Origin: UBA6164 sp964344155
GTDB lineage: Bacteria > Patescibacteriota > Gracilibacteria > BD1-5 > UBA6164
Reading direction: 5' to 3'
Length of the DNA: 64,000 nucleotides
Assembly (NCBI GenBank): GCA_964344155.1
Contig: CAYFMG010000003.1
Coordinates: forward strand, 1 to 64,000
Positions within the stretch are counted from its first letter, which is position 1. Every line of letters begins with the position of its first letter. Positions 30,817 to 41,158 of the stretch are shown here, piece after piece. Made by a program: the position numbers and the translations under genes. The notes under the pieces are model-generated. The model was not told the origin of the DNA and made no database searches. It was given only the letters and a program-made list of their open reading frames with translations.

Positions 30817-31755
30817 TTATAACTTTATTTCCTCAGAATATTCCTTTTTAAACAGTTCTTCAAAATCTTTTTTTTCTATAAAATGATTTTGTCATCCATA
30901 GTGTCATACAGATATGGATGAAATAAGAGATGCTATTTTTCAGGCTTTACTCCAATCATATCATAATTGTAATCATCTAAGTAATCCTGCTCTATAAGAG
31001 TCTCAGGCTCATGTAGGGTCAATAGGATTATGATTTGAAATAGGAGCTATATTTATAATTTCTCAATCATTAGATAGTATTTTTGATCATTTATATCAGT
31101 ATGTGATTATTACTTTTTCAAAACTAGCAAGTATATCTTCATCTTTTAATTCTATTATTTCTTTAAATTTATTGTATTCATAATCATTTAGTATTAAAAA
31201 ATTAGCATTTTTACTAGCTTGTTCTAGATCTTGTTTTGTAAATACAAATAATCATTGACCTGGATCAAAAAATGATTTTATTCATTTATTATTTAGTTCT
31301 TCTAAATGTTTTAGCATAGCTTCTTTTTTGTTTGGTGAAACTATAGCATATTCTAATTCTGATTCTATATTATTCACAGAAGTTTCATCAGCTTTATTCA
31401 TGGCTCATGGATAAAATGCTGTTATTTGATTTTCATCTGTATCATTAGTTATAAAAGAGCTAGCTGTAAAAAGATCTTCAGATTTATATATATGATTTAA
31501 ATTTATGTTTTCTTTTATATAATCAGAAAAAATAAAGTCTTTTCATATAGATGTTAACAATATAGGTTTATTTCATAATAGAGCTAGATTATAAGCTATA
31601 TTTAATCAAGTTCATCAAGGCTCTTTTCTGAGTTTATCTATCAAAAAAGCTACACTTAATTTATGTATTTTATCTGCTTGTATATGGTTCTTGAATTGAT
31701 CATTAAAATCCATTATATGATCATAGGCTGTAGAACCAGAAACTAGTATATTCAT
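30817..31755 (-). CDS. PfkB-family sugar/nucleoside kinase (adenosine kinase-like)
   Basis: The 312-aa ribokinase-fold protein has the N-terminal NILVSGSTAYDHI, the glycine pair region EPGGTGLNIAYNLALLG, and the signature IDPTGAGDSYRAGLLRG with the catalytic Asp. Family members phosphorylate ribose, fructose-6-P or adenosine. Because ahcY starts 37 nt downstream and yields adenosine, adenosine kinase is the likely role; sequence alone cannot prove it. The first gene of a probable two-gene operon. Confidence 0.87.
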
Positions 31756-31897
31756 TTTTTATTGTTATTTTTTAAAGTGCTAAAAAAGTGTATTTTTATT
31801 TTTAAAAATGTAAAGAAAAAAAATAATTTTAATATTAGTTTGATTTTATTCAAAAATAAATAATATACTATAAATAATAATTAATATATTAAAAAGA

Positions 31898-32578
31898 GTG
31901 ATACAAAAATTTAAGTTAGTAGAAAAAATAAATTTAACTCATAATGTTTATGAGATGATTTTTGAGTGAGAAAAAAAACTTGATATGAAATCATGACAAT
32001 TTATAACTTTTTTACTTGATAATATTTGATGAAGGGCTTATTCTATTTTAGACTTGGATGGAGATAAAATAAAACTAATTATAAAAAAACGGGAAAAAAA
32101 TGAGTGAGGTAGATGATGAAGTAAGTTTATTTGTGAATCTGAAATTTGAGATGTACTTAACTGAGTTTGACCAGCATGACATTTCTTATTACAAGAAAAC
32201 AATAAAAATAAACTTTTTATATGAACTTGAACAGGTTTTGTTCCATTATATAACCAAATTAATGGAGCATTAAAACAAAAACAAGAAAGTGATATAAAGC
32301 TTATTTTCTGAGTGAGAGAAGAAAAAGATTTATTTTATATTGATGAGTTAAAAGATTTAAAAGAAAAAAATAGTAACTTTGATTATGAATTATTTCTGAG
32401 TAAAGCTGATATAGATTGAATCAATAAATGATATACAACAGACTATTTAACTGAAAAAAACTGTAATAAATTTGAAGAATTTTATATATGTTGAGCTCCA
32501 GCTATGATAGAATCTAGTATAGAAAAACTAAAGAAGATTTGAATAAAAGAAGAGAATATCTTTTATGAAAAATACTAA
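31898..32578 (+). CDS. Ferredoxin-NADP(H) reductase-like flavoprotein
   Basis: The 226-aa FNR-superfamily protein has an FAD-binding beta-barrel with RAYSILD (RxYS FAD motif) and FVGPAGHF-like phosphate loop (GVGPAGHFLL), then a NAD(P)-binding half with FIGTGTGFVPLYNQI, IFGVREEKDLFY and YICGAPAMIES. No 2Fe-2S domain follows, so it is a single-chain reductase of about 25 kDa. The start is GTG (AAAAAGAGTG), since no in-frame ATG precedes the conserved region. The electron acceptor is unknown. Confidence 0.85.
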
Positions 32579-32606
32579 AAATTTAAAATAATTAATAACT
32601 AAATAT

Positions 32607-33671
32607 ATGAACTCCTACTTAATACCTATATTCTCTTTTTGAATTATGACTTTTTTGGTATGACTTATAATGATTCCTATTTTTATAAATCATATGAGAA
32701 CTCTCAAGTTATGAAAACAAATTAGAGAAGATGCTACAATATGAAAAGCTACAGAATTTGCAAAGCTACATAAGAAAAAAACAGGTACTCCTTCTATGTG
32801 ATGATCAGTAATTATTTTGATAGTTTTTTCTATGGTTTTGCTTAGTATTTTATTCCAAAAACTATGACTTATTAATCACTCCCTATTAAATCAACAAGAA
32901 ACATATCTACCTCTTTTTACTCTTTTGACTATATGAATACTAGGATTGGTCGATGATTATTTAAATGCAAAGTGAATATGAAAAACAAAATGAATTTCAG
33001 CTAGAGTAAAAATGCTTTGATTAACAACTTTTGCAGCTATATGAGCTTTCTGGTTTTATCATAAGCTTTGATGGAATGTGACTAATTGAGTTTGAGACTT
33101 TGTAAGATGAATAAATAATCCTTTTTGAGAAAATTTAAAAATCTGAGTTTATTTTATTCCTCTTTTTATACTTGTTATAATATCTGCTGCTAATAGTGTA
33201 AATATAACAGACTGACTTGATTGACTTGCATGAGGATTACTTCTATTTTGTTATACTATATATACTTATATAACTTTTGATCAGTGAATGTTTTTGTTAT
33301 CGACTTTATGTATAAGTATAGTTGGAGCGTTGTTAGCATTTCTGTGGTTTAATGTAAAACCAGCTAAGTTGTATATGTGAGATGTTTGAAGTTTATCTCT
33401 ATGAGCTACGCTATGAATACTTGCTATGATTACCAATACATTATTTGTACTTCTTATTATAGGATCTATTTTTATACTTGAAACTTTAAGTGTAATTATA
33501 CAGTTAACTAGTAAAAAGCTTAGGAATTGAAAAAAAATTTTTAGGATAGCTCCTTTTCATCATCATCTAGAAGCTATTTGATGGAGTGAAGAAAATGTAG
33601 TTTTCAGATTACGGTTAATTTGAATTATTACCTCAGTTATTTGAATTATTACATATATATTACAAAAATAA
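32607..33671 (+). CDS. mraY: Phospho-N-acetylmuramoyl-pentapeptide transferase
   Basis: The 354-aa integral membrane enzyme makes lipid I in peptidoglycan synthesis. About ten transmembrane helices and the family motifs are visible: HKKKTGTPSMGG near the N-terminus, GLVDDYLNAK (Mg-binding DD), NSVNITDGLDGLAGG, LYMGDVGSL and the His-rich FHHHLE. Most glycines are TGA. It is 28 nt downstream of the FNR-like gene. With murC at 39.8 kb, it shows the organism builds murein. Confidence 0.96.
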
Positions 33672-33697
33672 GAGAAACTAAAAAGTTTCTCTTATTT
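33669..33697. terminator. Terminator of mraY
   Basis: The stem AAGAGAAACT / AGTTTCTCTT with a T-run overlaps the mraY stop and also serves the convergent gene. Confidence 0.75.
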
Positions 33698-33698
33698 T

Positions 33699-34094
33699 TT
33701 AAATATGTCTAATAATTAAGTCAGGTTCGTACTTTTTACATTCTTCTGCTAATAATTTTCTATGACATTTTGTAGCTTCTTTTTCCATACATAGTAGAGT
33801 AAACGTTTTCATTTTTGCTTTTTTAGCTAACTTTTGTACTTCTTCTGCTACATTTTCATTTCTTATATATTCTAAATACTTCTCTGAGTATTCTTCAAAG
33901 CTCATTCATCTTTTATAATAGCTTCATACTAATGTCAAAGGTGGTGCAAAGACTCTCATCCAAACATTATATCTTTCTTTTTCAATATTAAAATTAAATT
34001 CTCATTCTCAATCCATTTTATGTCTAGACATAATAGATATTCTGAATCCATCTGTTTCTTCAATTTCTTTAAATATAGATTTTGTTTGTAGCAT
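33699..34094 (-). CDS. DUF488-family protein
   Basis: The 131-aa product matches the DUF488 family (COG3189, YeaO-like): N-terminal FRISIMSRHKMDG, middle VWMRVFAPPLTLVGSYYKRGMSFEEY, and LLCMEKEATKCHRKLLAE, the family hallmark (LLC-E-x4-CHR--LA). The function is not established; members often co-occur with repair or stress genes. Three glycines are TGA. Located between mraY and the first standard-code-like gene. Confidence 0.82.
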
Positions 34095-34152
34095 TTTTAT
34101 TATTAAAAATATTATTAATAATATTTTATAGAAAAAAATAAAAAAACAAAAT

Positions 34153-34183
34153 AAAAAAAAGGAGCTACTAGTAGCTCCTAAAC
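34153..34183 (-). terminator. Terminator of the 34.2-kb foreign-looking gene
   Basis: The stem AGGAGCTACT / AGTAGCTCCT is followed by eight T on the minus strand. It isolates the single gene at 34223. Confidence 0.8.
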
Positions 34184-34222
34184 AGAATCTATCCCCAAGT
34201 AATATAACAATAAAATTATACA

Positions 34223-34522
34223 CTAGAAACAATTCAGTACACAACTTGTTATTTTTATTATACCCCCCTCGCCACCTCCTCAACAGGTCTCAGGTTGTCC
34301 GAAAGAGCATTGACCAAATTGGCATTTGTATAAAAATAGGAAAAAAACAACTAATCCAAAAGATATCATTGATACATCCGTGATACTCATTTCATGAATC
34401 CTATATTCCATATACAAAGTAAAACCTGCCGCAATAGCACCTATGCTAAGCATAGATACAATAAATAACCTGGATGAGCATGTCCCCCATCTTTTAGCTA
34501 ATTTACAGAAGTACGTTTTCAT
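34223..34522 (-). CDS. Small cysteine-containing membrane protein, standard-code-like
   Basis: Under code 25 this is 99 aa; under the standard code it stops at TGA after 80 aa (…GQPETC), and the host reading adds a Gly-rich 19-residue tail that looks unnatural (GGGGEGGIIK). Two hydrophobic helices and six cysteines in the 80-aa form. The first 80 residues have six Gly codons, all GGN. A Shine-Dalgarno AAAGGA lies 9 nt upstream; neighbours lack one. Codon use is more G+C-rich than the neighbours. I infer a gene from a standard-code donor. Function unknown. Confidence 0.7.
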
Positions 34523-34595
34523 TTTTAAAGGTCCTTTTTTAAAAATAACTAGTTATGAAAAATGTAGTTAAATTATAATAATATATAATATTGCA

Positions 34596-34633
34596 ATTAA
34601 AAAGTAGTAATTTTTAAATTACTACTTTTTAAT
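34596..34633 (-). terminator. Terminator of the 34.6-kb gene
   Basis: The stem AAAAAGTAGTAATTT / AAATTACTACTTTTT overlaps the stop codon. Confidence 0.75.
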
Positions 34634-35723
34634 GTGTTAGTGATATAGTATTTTGATTACTTGTTTTATGAGAATCTTTTGGAAAAACAGCAATTCTATT
34701 ATCCATATCATGTCTTTTTGCACTTAAGATAAAACTTACTAAATCTAGCTTTCAAAAAGATTGCATAGCTTCCTTTATTTCGCTTTTTATTATATAACCT
34801 TTTTTAGTTCATATATAAAGATTTACTATATCTACTCATCTTAATACTTTGACTCAAGTCTCCACAGAATCATTTTTATAAAAAATCTTTCTTGAAAATT
34901 CTTTGGAAAACTTCAATCATTTTAATGATTGACTAGTGAATAAATCAGAAAAATCTAATACCTCTAGTCATAGTTCTTGTGATATTTTATCTAATTTATC
35001 TAGTGTTAATATTTCAATTCACTCTTGATCTCAGGCTAATTTACTATAGGAGTCAATTATTTTTTTATAATATTTATTAATATAACTATTTTTAAGTAAC
35101 ATATATAAATCAAAATTTGTTTTACTATATCAATTACTTATTAATCAATCTAGTATTATTTCTTGTTCATCTATTAATTCATTTTCTTCACAATCTTTGA
35201 TTACATATTTTCACCATCATAAAAATTGAGCAATATAGTTTAGGTTATCAACTGAAAAATAATTTATCTTTTTTCAAGTTAAATGAAAATATAATCATCT
35301 AAAACTTCAAAAAGTAGGAAAGTCTCAAGAAACTAATCAAGATTTTATATTTTGATACAAGTCTTCAATATTATTGAAATTGTTTGATGATAATTCCTCT
35401 AGTGCTATTTGTCTTTTTTCTTCAAAGCTTAAGTCTCTTTTTAAGTCTAAAATGTAGTAGTTTTCTCATTTACTATAGTCTTGTATATTTTCAAGAGCTA
35501 ATTCATAAAAAGTTTTTCAAGTAGCTCCCTTTTTTTGTATTAAAAGAGATACATCATTATATACTCTTTCAAGTAAACACTGTACTCTTAAATCATATAT
35601 TTCTAATTCTAGTACTCTGGCTATTTCTTTACATATTTCCTCTTCAGTTGTTTTAGTTAACTTTGCTGGAGTAATTTTATTTTCCTTCCAAGGATAATTT
35701 GCGCTATTAAATAAATTCGGCAT
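34629..35723 (-). CDS. Protein of unknown function, 364 aa
   Basis: The product is not recognised. The N-terminal 70 residues (ITPAKLTKTTEEEICKEIAR) are helical and hydrophilic; several TGA glycines occur in Leu-rich stretches. No signal peptide, membrane segment or metal motif is visible. Starts at ATG 35723; the upstream TTG would add four residues. It ends in a terminator next to the foreign-looking gene at 34223. It resembles in size and style other unknowns of the window (37.4, 56.5 kb) but I could not align them. Confidence 0.65.
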
Positions 35724-35872
35724 ATTAAAAATCAATTAAATATTTTACTAGTTATTTATAATGATTTATATTTAAAAGTCAAGTTTAGGCTAAAAAATAA
35801 CTTCCCCTTGCTTTTATTTTAAATAATATATTATATATATAGTATATTTAAAAGAATAACAAAATAAATATT

Positions 35873-36184
35873 ATGTGATTTAAAATGATAAATGAAAGTT
35901 TTGTGTGTGAAAACTGTTGAAAAAAAATAGAGATGCATCCTGAATGATCAGCTAGAAATCATTGTCCTTTTTGTTTGTATTCAAAACATCTAGATAAAGA
36001 CTTCCCTGGCGATAGAGAGTCTGAGTGTTATTCTTTAATGCAGCCAATAGATATAGATTATAAAAAAAATAAATGAAATATGATAAAACATAAATGTTTA
36101 AAATGTGGTAAAGAGATTTTAAATAAAGTATCCCCTGATGATGATTTTTTAAGTTTTGTACAAAAAAGAAATAAGTTAGTTTAA
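35873..36184 (+). CDS. RNHCP-domain zinc-ribbon protein
   Basis: The 103-aa product has the RNHCP motif (PF12647): CENCGKKIEMHPEG, SARNHCPFCLYSKH, SECYSLMQPI, then KCLKCGKEILNKV. Two C-x2-C pairs plus the RNHCPFC motif probably bind zinc. Function unknown; common in small genomes. Start ATG 35873 gives MGFKMINES; the next ATG, 15 nt downstream, is equally possible. It is followed by a terminator. Confidence 0.85.
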
Positions 36185-36199
36185 CTTATTTCTTTTTTT
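36163..36199. terminator. Terminator at the RNHCP gene end
   Basis: The stem AAGAAATAAGTT / AACTTATTTCTT overlaps the stop codon and also serves the convergent kinase gene. Confidence 0.75.
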
Positions 36200-36747
36200 T
36201 ATATATTGTGTAATTTTAAAATATTCAATATTGATGATATTCTTTCTTCCTTGTTTCAAGTTATTGTGAATATCTTTAGATTTGTATTTATTTGTTTAGC
36301 TTTTTTTATTAGCTTTTTTATTCTTCTGTCTATTGTTTCTTGAAAAACTTTATCTACATGTCTAAGTCAGTCATTTTCTATATTTAATTCAGGTGGTATA
36401 TAAAAGATTATATCATATGGATTTATTATATAATGAACCAGAGCTTTGTTATATATATGATTATAGTTTTTTAATCATTTTGAGTACGCTACTCATTCAA
36501 ATACAGTATTATCAATAATTAATTTTTTATTGTTATGTTCTATGTTTGTTTGGTTTGAAAATATGTGAGATTGTAGTTTTTCTTGTCATTGAGTAGATAA
36601 TTCGTTTGCATTTAAGTTGTTATTTTCTAGGTATTCTCTAGCTAATTCGTTTTGTATTATATATTTTTCTAATGCTTTTTCTTTTTTTAATAGATTCACA
36701 ATAGTTGTCTTTCCTGTAGAAAATGCTCAAGAGATTCAAATTTTCAT
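36199..36747 (-). CDS. P-loop kinase/ATPase (NadR- or AAA-like)
   Basis: The 182-aa product begins with MKIGISGAFSTGKTTIVNLL, a Walker A motif right at the N-terminus. A possible Walker B is KKLIIDNTVFEG, and YDIIFYIPPEL and the Arg-rich ETIDRRIKKLIK resemble the lid region of NadR/small-molecule kinases. Length and layout fit AAA_28/NadR-like enzymes, but the substrate cannot be read. Ten nt of intergenic sequence plus a terminator separate it from the RNHCP gene. Confidence 0.72.
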
Positions 36748-36825
36748 ATTTTTTATATAATTTGTAAATATTTTAAAAATATATAAAAAATAAAATAGAA
36801 ATCAAGCTATAAAGATTAATTAATG

Positions 36826-37422
36826 TTAAATACTATCTATTATTCTTCTTATTTCCTCAAAACTTGAGACTATTTTGTAAGGATTACCTTGTTTTAATTT
36901 CTCTTTGTTATGATAACCAAAATCAACTGCTATTGTTTTTATTCATACTTCATTTGCTTCAAGTATATCTCATAGAGTGTCTGTAACAAAAATGCAATCG
37001 TCTACTTTTAGTTTTGTTTCTTCAAAAAGTATTTTAAACTTCTCTACTTTTGACTTATGAGTTTCTACTCAATATATTTTATTAAAGATGTTTAAGAAAT
37101 TATTGTTTTCAAAATAAGTTTCTAAATTGTATTCATTATTAGATGATATAATGTATAATAAATATTTCTTACTTAGTTTTTCTAACTCTTCTCTTATATT
37201 TCTTTCAAGTGTTAATTCTTTATATACTCTTTGCCAAGTTTCTTCAAACTCTCTTTGTTTTTCAGGGCTAAATTTATCAAAATACTCTCTTGGATTTCAA
37301 TCAAATACATTATCAATCATCTCTTTTATACTTATTTTTTCAAGTATATCATAATGTACTTTATGTAAATCTTCTAGTGTATCATGGATAACTCCATCAA
37401 AATCAAATACTATTGCTTTCAT
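36826..37422 (-). CDS. HAD-superfamily hydrolase
   Basis: The 198-aa phosphatase-like protein has motif I FDFDGVIHDT at the N-terminus (nucleophile Asp), motif II LLYIISSNNE, a Lys (motif III) in ETHKSKVEKF, and motif IV CIFVTDTLGDILEAN. The cap domain lies after motif I. It may be a phosphoglycolate-phosphatase- or beta-phosphoglucomutase-like enzyme; substrate unknown. It lies 9 nt upstream of the next gene's neighbourhood (gene at 37432), suggesting cotranscription. Confidence 0.86.
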
Positions 37423-37431
37423 GTTTTTTTA

Positions 37432-38472
37432 TTAATTATTATTATATTTTCCTAAAAATACATCTAATACAGCTCTCATTTCTGCAAAAGACCTTCAAGG
37501 TAATTGTATTAATCATTTTAAAAGAGCTAAAACTTCATCAGGATAAATTTTTAAAATATTATCTTCTTTTTCATCTTTTCATATAATTTTTACATTAATT
37601 CAATCATTTGTAACTTCAATAAAAATATATTTATCTTTATTGTAAAAAGATAATCACATATCATAAGTATAACTTTCTGTATCTTCTAATCTTCTTTCAA
37701 AGTTTCATATTGTAAAATTATTTATATCTAAAGCATCTGTAGCATGAGGTATTCTTCATTGAATATTATAAATAGTTTTAATATCTGATATTAAATTATT
37801 GTCAGAGTACTTATAAATAAATTCAAGTAAAGCTGTAAATAGAGTTATTGGCCGTTGATAAATATATAAGTCTCATATTCTTTCTTGAGAAATATATCAA
37901 GGGTTATTAATATTTTGTAAATCAAAAAATCATGTTTGATTAAATTTTGAATACTTATTAATTATTACATCTCCATCAGTTGTTTGATGAAGTTTAAATA
38001 CACTATTTTTTGTTATAACATCATAACTATCACTTAAGTATGAATCATTAAGTATTTTAGATACGGTGTTTTTAATATTTTCTCACACATACTCTATATC
38101 TTTATTTTCAAAGAATACATCAAAAATATCTATAAATCTAGAAATAAAAAGTATCTTTATTTTTTTATGTCAATTTGAAATATAGTCTGCATATATATTT
38201 TCTCAATACAAAAGACTTGAATATGGAAAAAATCAATCTATACAATCATCATGATCAAATAATGGTTCATTCTCTATTTCATCTACAAAATCATCTAAAC
38301 TTTTTAGTCTTTCTTTGTTAAGGTTAAGTCATTTTTTCTTTGCTAAATCTTTTATTTTAGTAGCAAATTCTTTAAGTCACCAGTCATAAGAACCAAGCTC
38401 ATATTCAAAAATCTTATATAGTTCTTCAGGTGTATCAGGTCTTCATTCAAATATATAATTATCGAGTTTCAT
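37432..38472 (-). CDS. Protein of unknown function, 346 aa
   Basis: The product is not recognised. It is acidic and aromatic-rich (DHDDCIDGFFPYSS, YIFIEVTNDGINVKI), with no signal peptide or membrane helix. The last 100 residues look like an alpha/beta domain with an ending rich in asparagine. TGA glycines throughout. The 5-prime end overlaps the NUDIX remnant's C-terminal frame by 14 nt. The next gene downstream is the HAD hydrolase. Confidence 0.6.
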
Positions 38473-38645
38473 TTTTTATCGGATTAAATCATTGTTTTTT
38501 TAAATTTCTTAGTGGTAAGAAAAGATTCTCTGGTAAGTTTTGCCATTCAAACCACTCCCATTTTTCACATTTTTCTTTTTCCTAGCAATACTTTATTATT
38601 TTTAATAATTGCAACTCAGACTCATACTTTTGGTCTATTATCCAT
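38459..38645 (-). pseudogene. NUDIX hydrolase remnant with internal deletion
   Basis: The N-terminal frame (from ATG 38645) reads RPKVGVGVAIIKNNKVLLGKRK, a NUDIX start. Then, one frame off, comes a NUDIX C-terminus: KCEKWEWFEWQNLPENLFLPLRNLKKQGFNP, ending near 38459. The central approx. 80 residues with the NUDIX box G-x5-E-x7-REUxEE are missing. The gene is decayed by a deletion near 38565-38580. The intact ORF is only 53 aa and is probably not functional. Confidence 0.78.
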
Positions 38646-38708
38646 AATTTCTTGATTTATAAAGTATAATCTATATAATTATACATATTACAAAAAATAG
38701 TCAACAAA

Positions 38709-39695
38709 ATGATTAATATAGAAAAAAATCTTGATAAATATTATTCTTCTAGTGAGAAAATTGTACTAGCTTGTTCTACATGACCAGATAGTATGTTTTT
38801 ATTGTATCAAATTTTGGAAACAAAATATAAGGATAACTTAGTGGTTTGCTATTTTAATCATAAATTAAGAGATGAAGCTGACGCGGAAGAAAAATTTATT
38901 GAAAATATGTGAAAGGAAAAATGATTTACAGTTGAAGTAGCTGAGTGTAGAGTTAAAGAAATAAGAGATAAGTTTTATCCTAGTAAGTGACTTGAAGAAG
39001 TAGCTAGAGAAAAAAGATATGCTTTTTTAAATGCTGTTTTGAATATATATGATGCTGATAAAATAATTACATGACATCATTTAGATGATAAAATAGAAAC
39101 TTTTTTCTTTAACTTAGCTAGATGATCAAAACTTACAGGACTTATTAATATGACTGAAAAATCATGACAAATAATAAGACCGTTAATTAATACAGAAAAG
39201 AAAGATATTTTAGAATACTTGGATAAAAATAATCTAAAATACAATATAGATGAAACGAATTTCGATACTGATATAACTAGAAACAAGTTAAGACATGATA
39301 TAGTACCGCAATTTGAAGCAGTAAACTGAAATTATAAAAACAATATTAATAACTTAATTAGTTACTTAGAAGAAGTAAAGGAAAATATAGATTTTCAGGT
39401 AGAGGATTTTTTAAAAGAACAAGGTATAAAAATATTTAATTCTTGAAAATATAAAATAAATACACTGGAAATATATGGTTATTTTTATATAAATGATTTT
39501 AACTCTTTATCAGGTTTAATTCAAAAAGAAATAATTAGACATATATTTTATATATCAAACTGAAAATCTACTATATGATTAAGTGAAGCAAATATAGCTG
39601 AAGTAATCAAGTTTATAAACTGAAAAAATAATAAAACAGTAAAAGAAATAAAAGAAATGAAACTAAAAAAAGAAAATGAAATAATAATATTTTAA
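38709..39695 (+). CDS. tilS: tRNA(Ile)-lysidine synthase
   Basis: The 328-aa PP-loop enzyme lysidinylates C34 of tRNA-Ile(CAU) to make it read AUA; AUA codons are common here. Seen: SxGxDS motif as ACSTGPDSMFLLY, FNHKLRDEADAEE, EEVAREKRYAFLN, GHHLDDKIETFFFNL, RPLI, NxxD NIDETNFDTDITRN, LRHDIVP. The C-terminal lid domain appears short. Several motif glycines are TGA. Full-length for a short TilS. Confidence 0.95.
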
Positions 39696-39712
39696 GATAT
39701 TATTATTTTTTT
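39678..39712 (+). terminator. Terminator of tilS
   Basis: The stem AATAATAATAT / ATATTATTATT overlaps the stop codon and is followed by T-run. Confidence 0.65.
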
Positions 39713-39773
39713 ATTTGAAAAATCTGTTAATACATATAATATGGTAAATATTATAAAAGTAATAAGCTAAAAA

Positions 39774-41105
39774 ATGAATAAAAAAGTATATATAATTTGA
39801 ATAGGTTGAATATGAGTTTCAGCTATAGCTAGATATTATTTAGCCCAATGATATGAAGTATTTGGTAGTGATTTAGTTTGATCAGAATTAATTAATAAAT
39901 TAAAAGATGAATGAATAGATATAATTATATGAGAAAAACCAGAGAGAATTGATGATAGTTTTGAATTGGTAGTATATACTGAAGCTGTATCTGTTAGGCA
40001 ATCTGAATTTGAAAAAGCTAAAGAGTTATGAATAAAGACTTTGACTTATCCAGAATCTTTATGAGAAATAGCTAATAAAAAGAAACTTATAGCGGTAGCA
40101 TGAACTCATGGAAAATCTACCACAAGTTCTCTTATAAGTTTAATTTTTAAAAACTCTTGAAACAATTTCACAAGTATAGTTTGAACTGTTTTGGAAGAAT
40201 TTGGTGGTAAAAATTTTTACCACTCTTGAGAAGAATCTAATGAAAATTATTTTATAATTGAGGCTTGTGAATACAAAAGAAGTTTCTTACAATATACTCC
40301 TAGCGTAGCTATAATTACAAATATAGAAGTAGATCATCTAGATTATTATAAGGATTGAAATGATTATCTTTCAGCATATAAAGAGTTTGTAGATAATGTT
40401 GTGCCATGAGGTTTTGTTGTATTAAATTGAATGGACTCTAATTGTAAAAAATTAGTATGATTAAGGCAAGATATTCATTATATAGAAGTTTATGCTGATA
40501 GATTTGAATTTAATTGAGAAAAGGTAGCATTTCCTAATATTCACTTAAAAGTTCCTTGAGATCATATATTATATGATGCAAAAATAGCTTATGTTGTATG
40601 ACAAATGCTTGGAATGGATGATTTGAAATTAATAACATCCCTAGAGAGATATAATTGAGTATGGAGGAGAATGGAAGAAGTATGATTTACAGAAAATAAA
40701 AATTTAGTAATAAGTGATTATTGACATCATCCAACTGAGATTTATTTAACTTTAGATGCTATAAAAAATAAATACTCAGATAAAAAAATTGTAACTATTT
40801 TTCAGCCACATCAATACAATAGAACAATAGAATTAATTGATTGATTTAAAGAGTGCTTCAAAGATACTGATACTCTTATTATCCCTGATATATATGAATC
40901 TAGAGATACTCTTAGAGATAAAGAAAGTATGAATCCTTCTTTATTGGTTGCTTTGATAAAACATAATGATAAGCATGATGGTATGTGATTTAAAAATACA
41001 TTAGATATTATAAAACAATTAGACTCTGAAAATAATAACTGATTAGTTATTATATTGCTTTGAGCTTGAGATGTAGACAATTTAAGATTTGACCTGGTTA
41101 AATAA
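39774..41105 (+). CDS. murC: UDP-N-acetylmuramate--L-alanine ligase
   Basis: The 443-aa Mur ligase adds the first amino acid of the peptide stem. Seen: N-terminal GIGGIGVSAIARY and GSDLVGSE (Rossmann UDP-binding), P-loop AGTHGKSTTSSLI, ACEYKRSFL, TNIEVDHLDYY, and the C-terminal DYGHHPTEIYLTLDAI and FQPHQYNRT. All in the order seen in MurC (as opposed to Mpl, which it may resemble). Start ATG 39774 was chosen because a 9-codon ATG ORF just upstream (39741) ends before it. Function in murein synthesis with MraY. Confidence 0.94.
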
Positions 41106-41107
41106 AA

Positions 41108-41142
41108 ATCAAAAGACAGTTTCTGAAAAGAAACTGTCTTTT
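41108..41142. terminator. Terminator between murC and the CdsA-like gene
   Basis: The stem AAAGACAGTTTCT / AGAAACTGTCTTT is flanked by A and T runs, serving both directions. Confidence 0.8.
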
Positions 41143-41158
41143 TTAAAATTAGCTATTA

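Noticed and set aside
39741..39770. A nine-codon ATG ORF just upstream of murC
   Set aside because: No codon bias toward one amino acid, no hairpins after it and no regulatory logic; it is best seen as chance.
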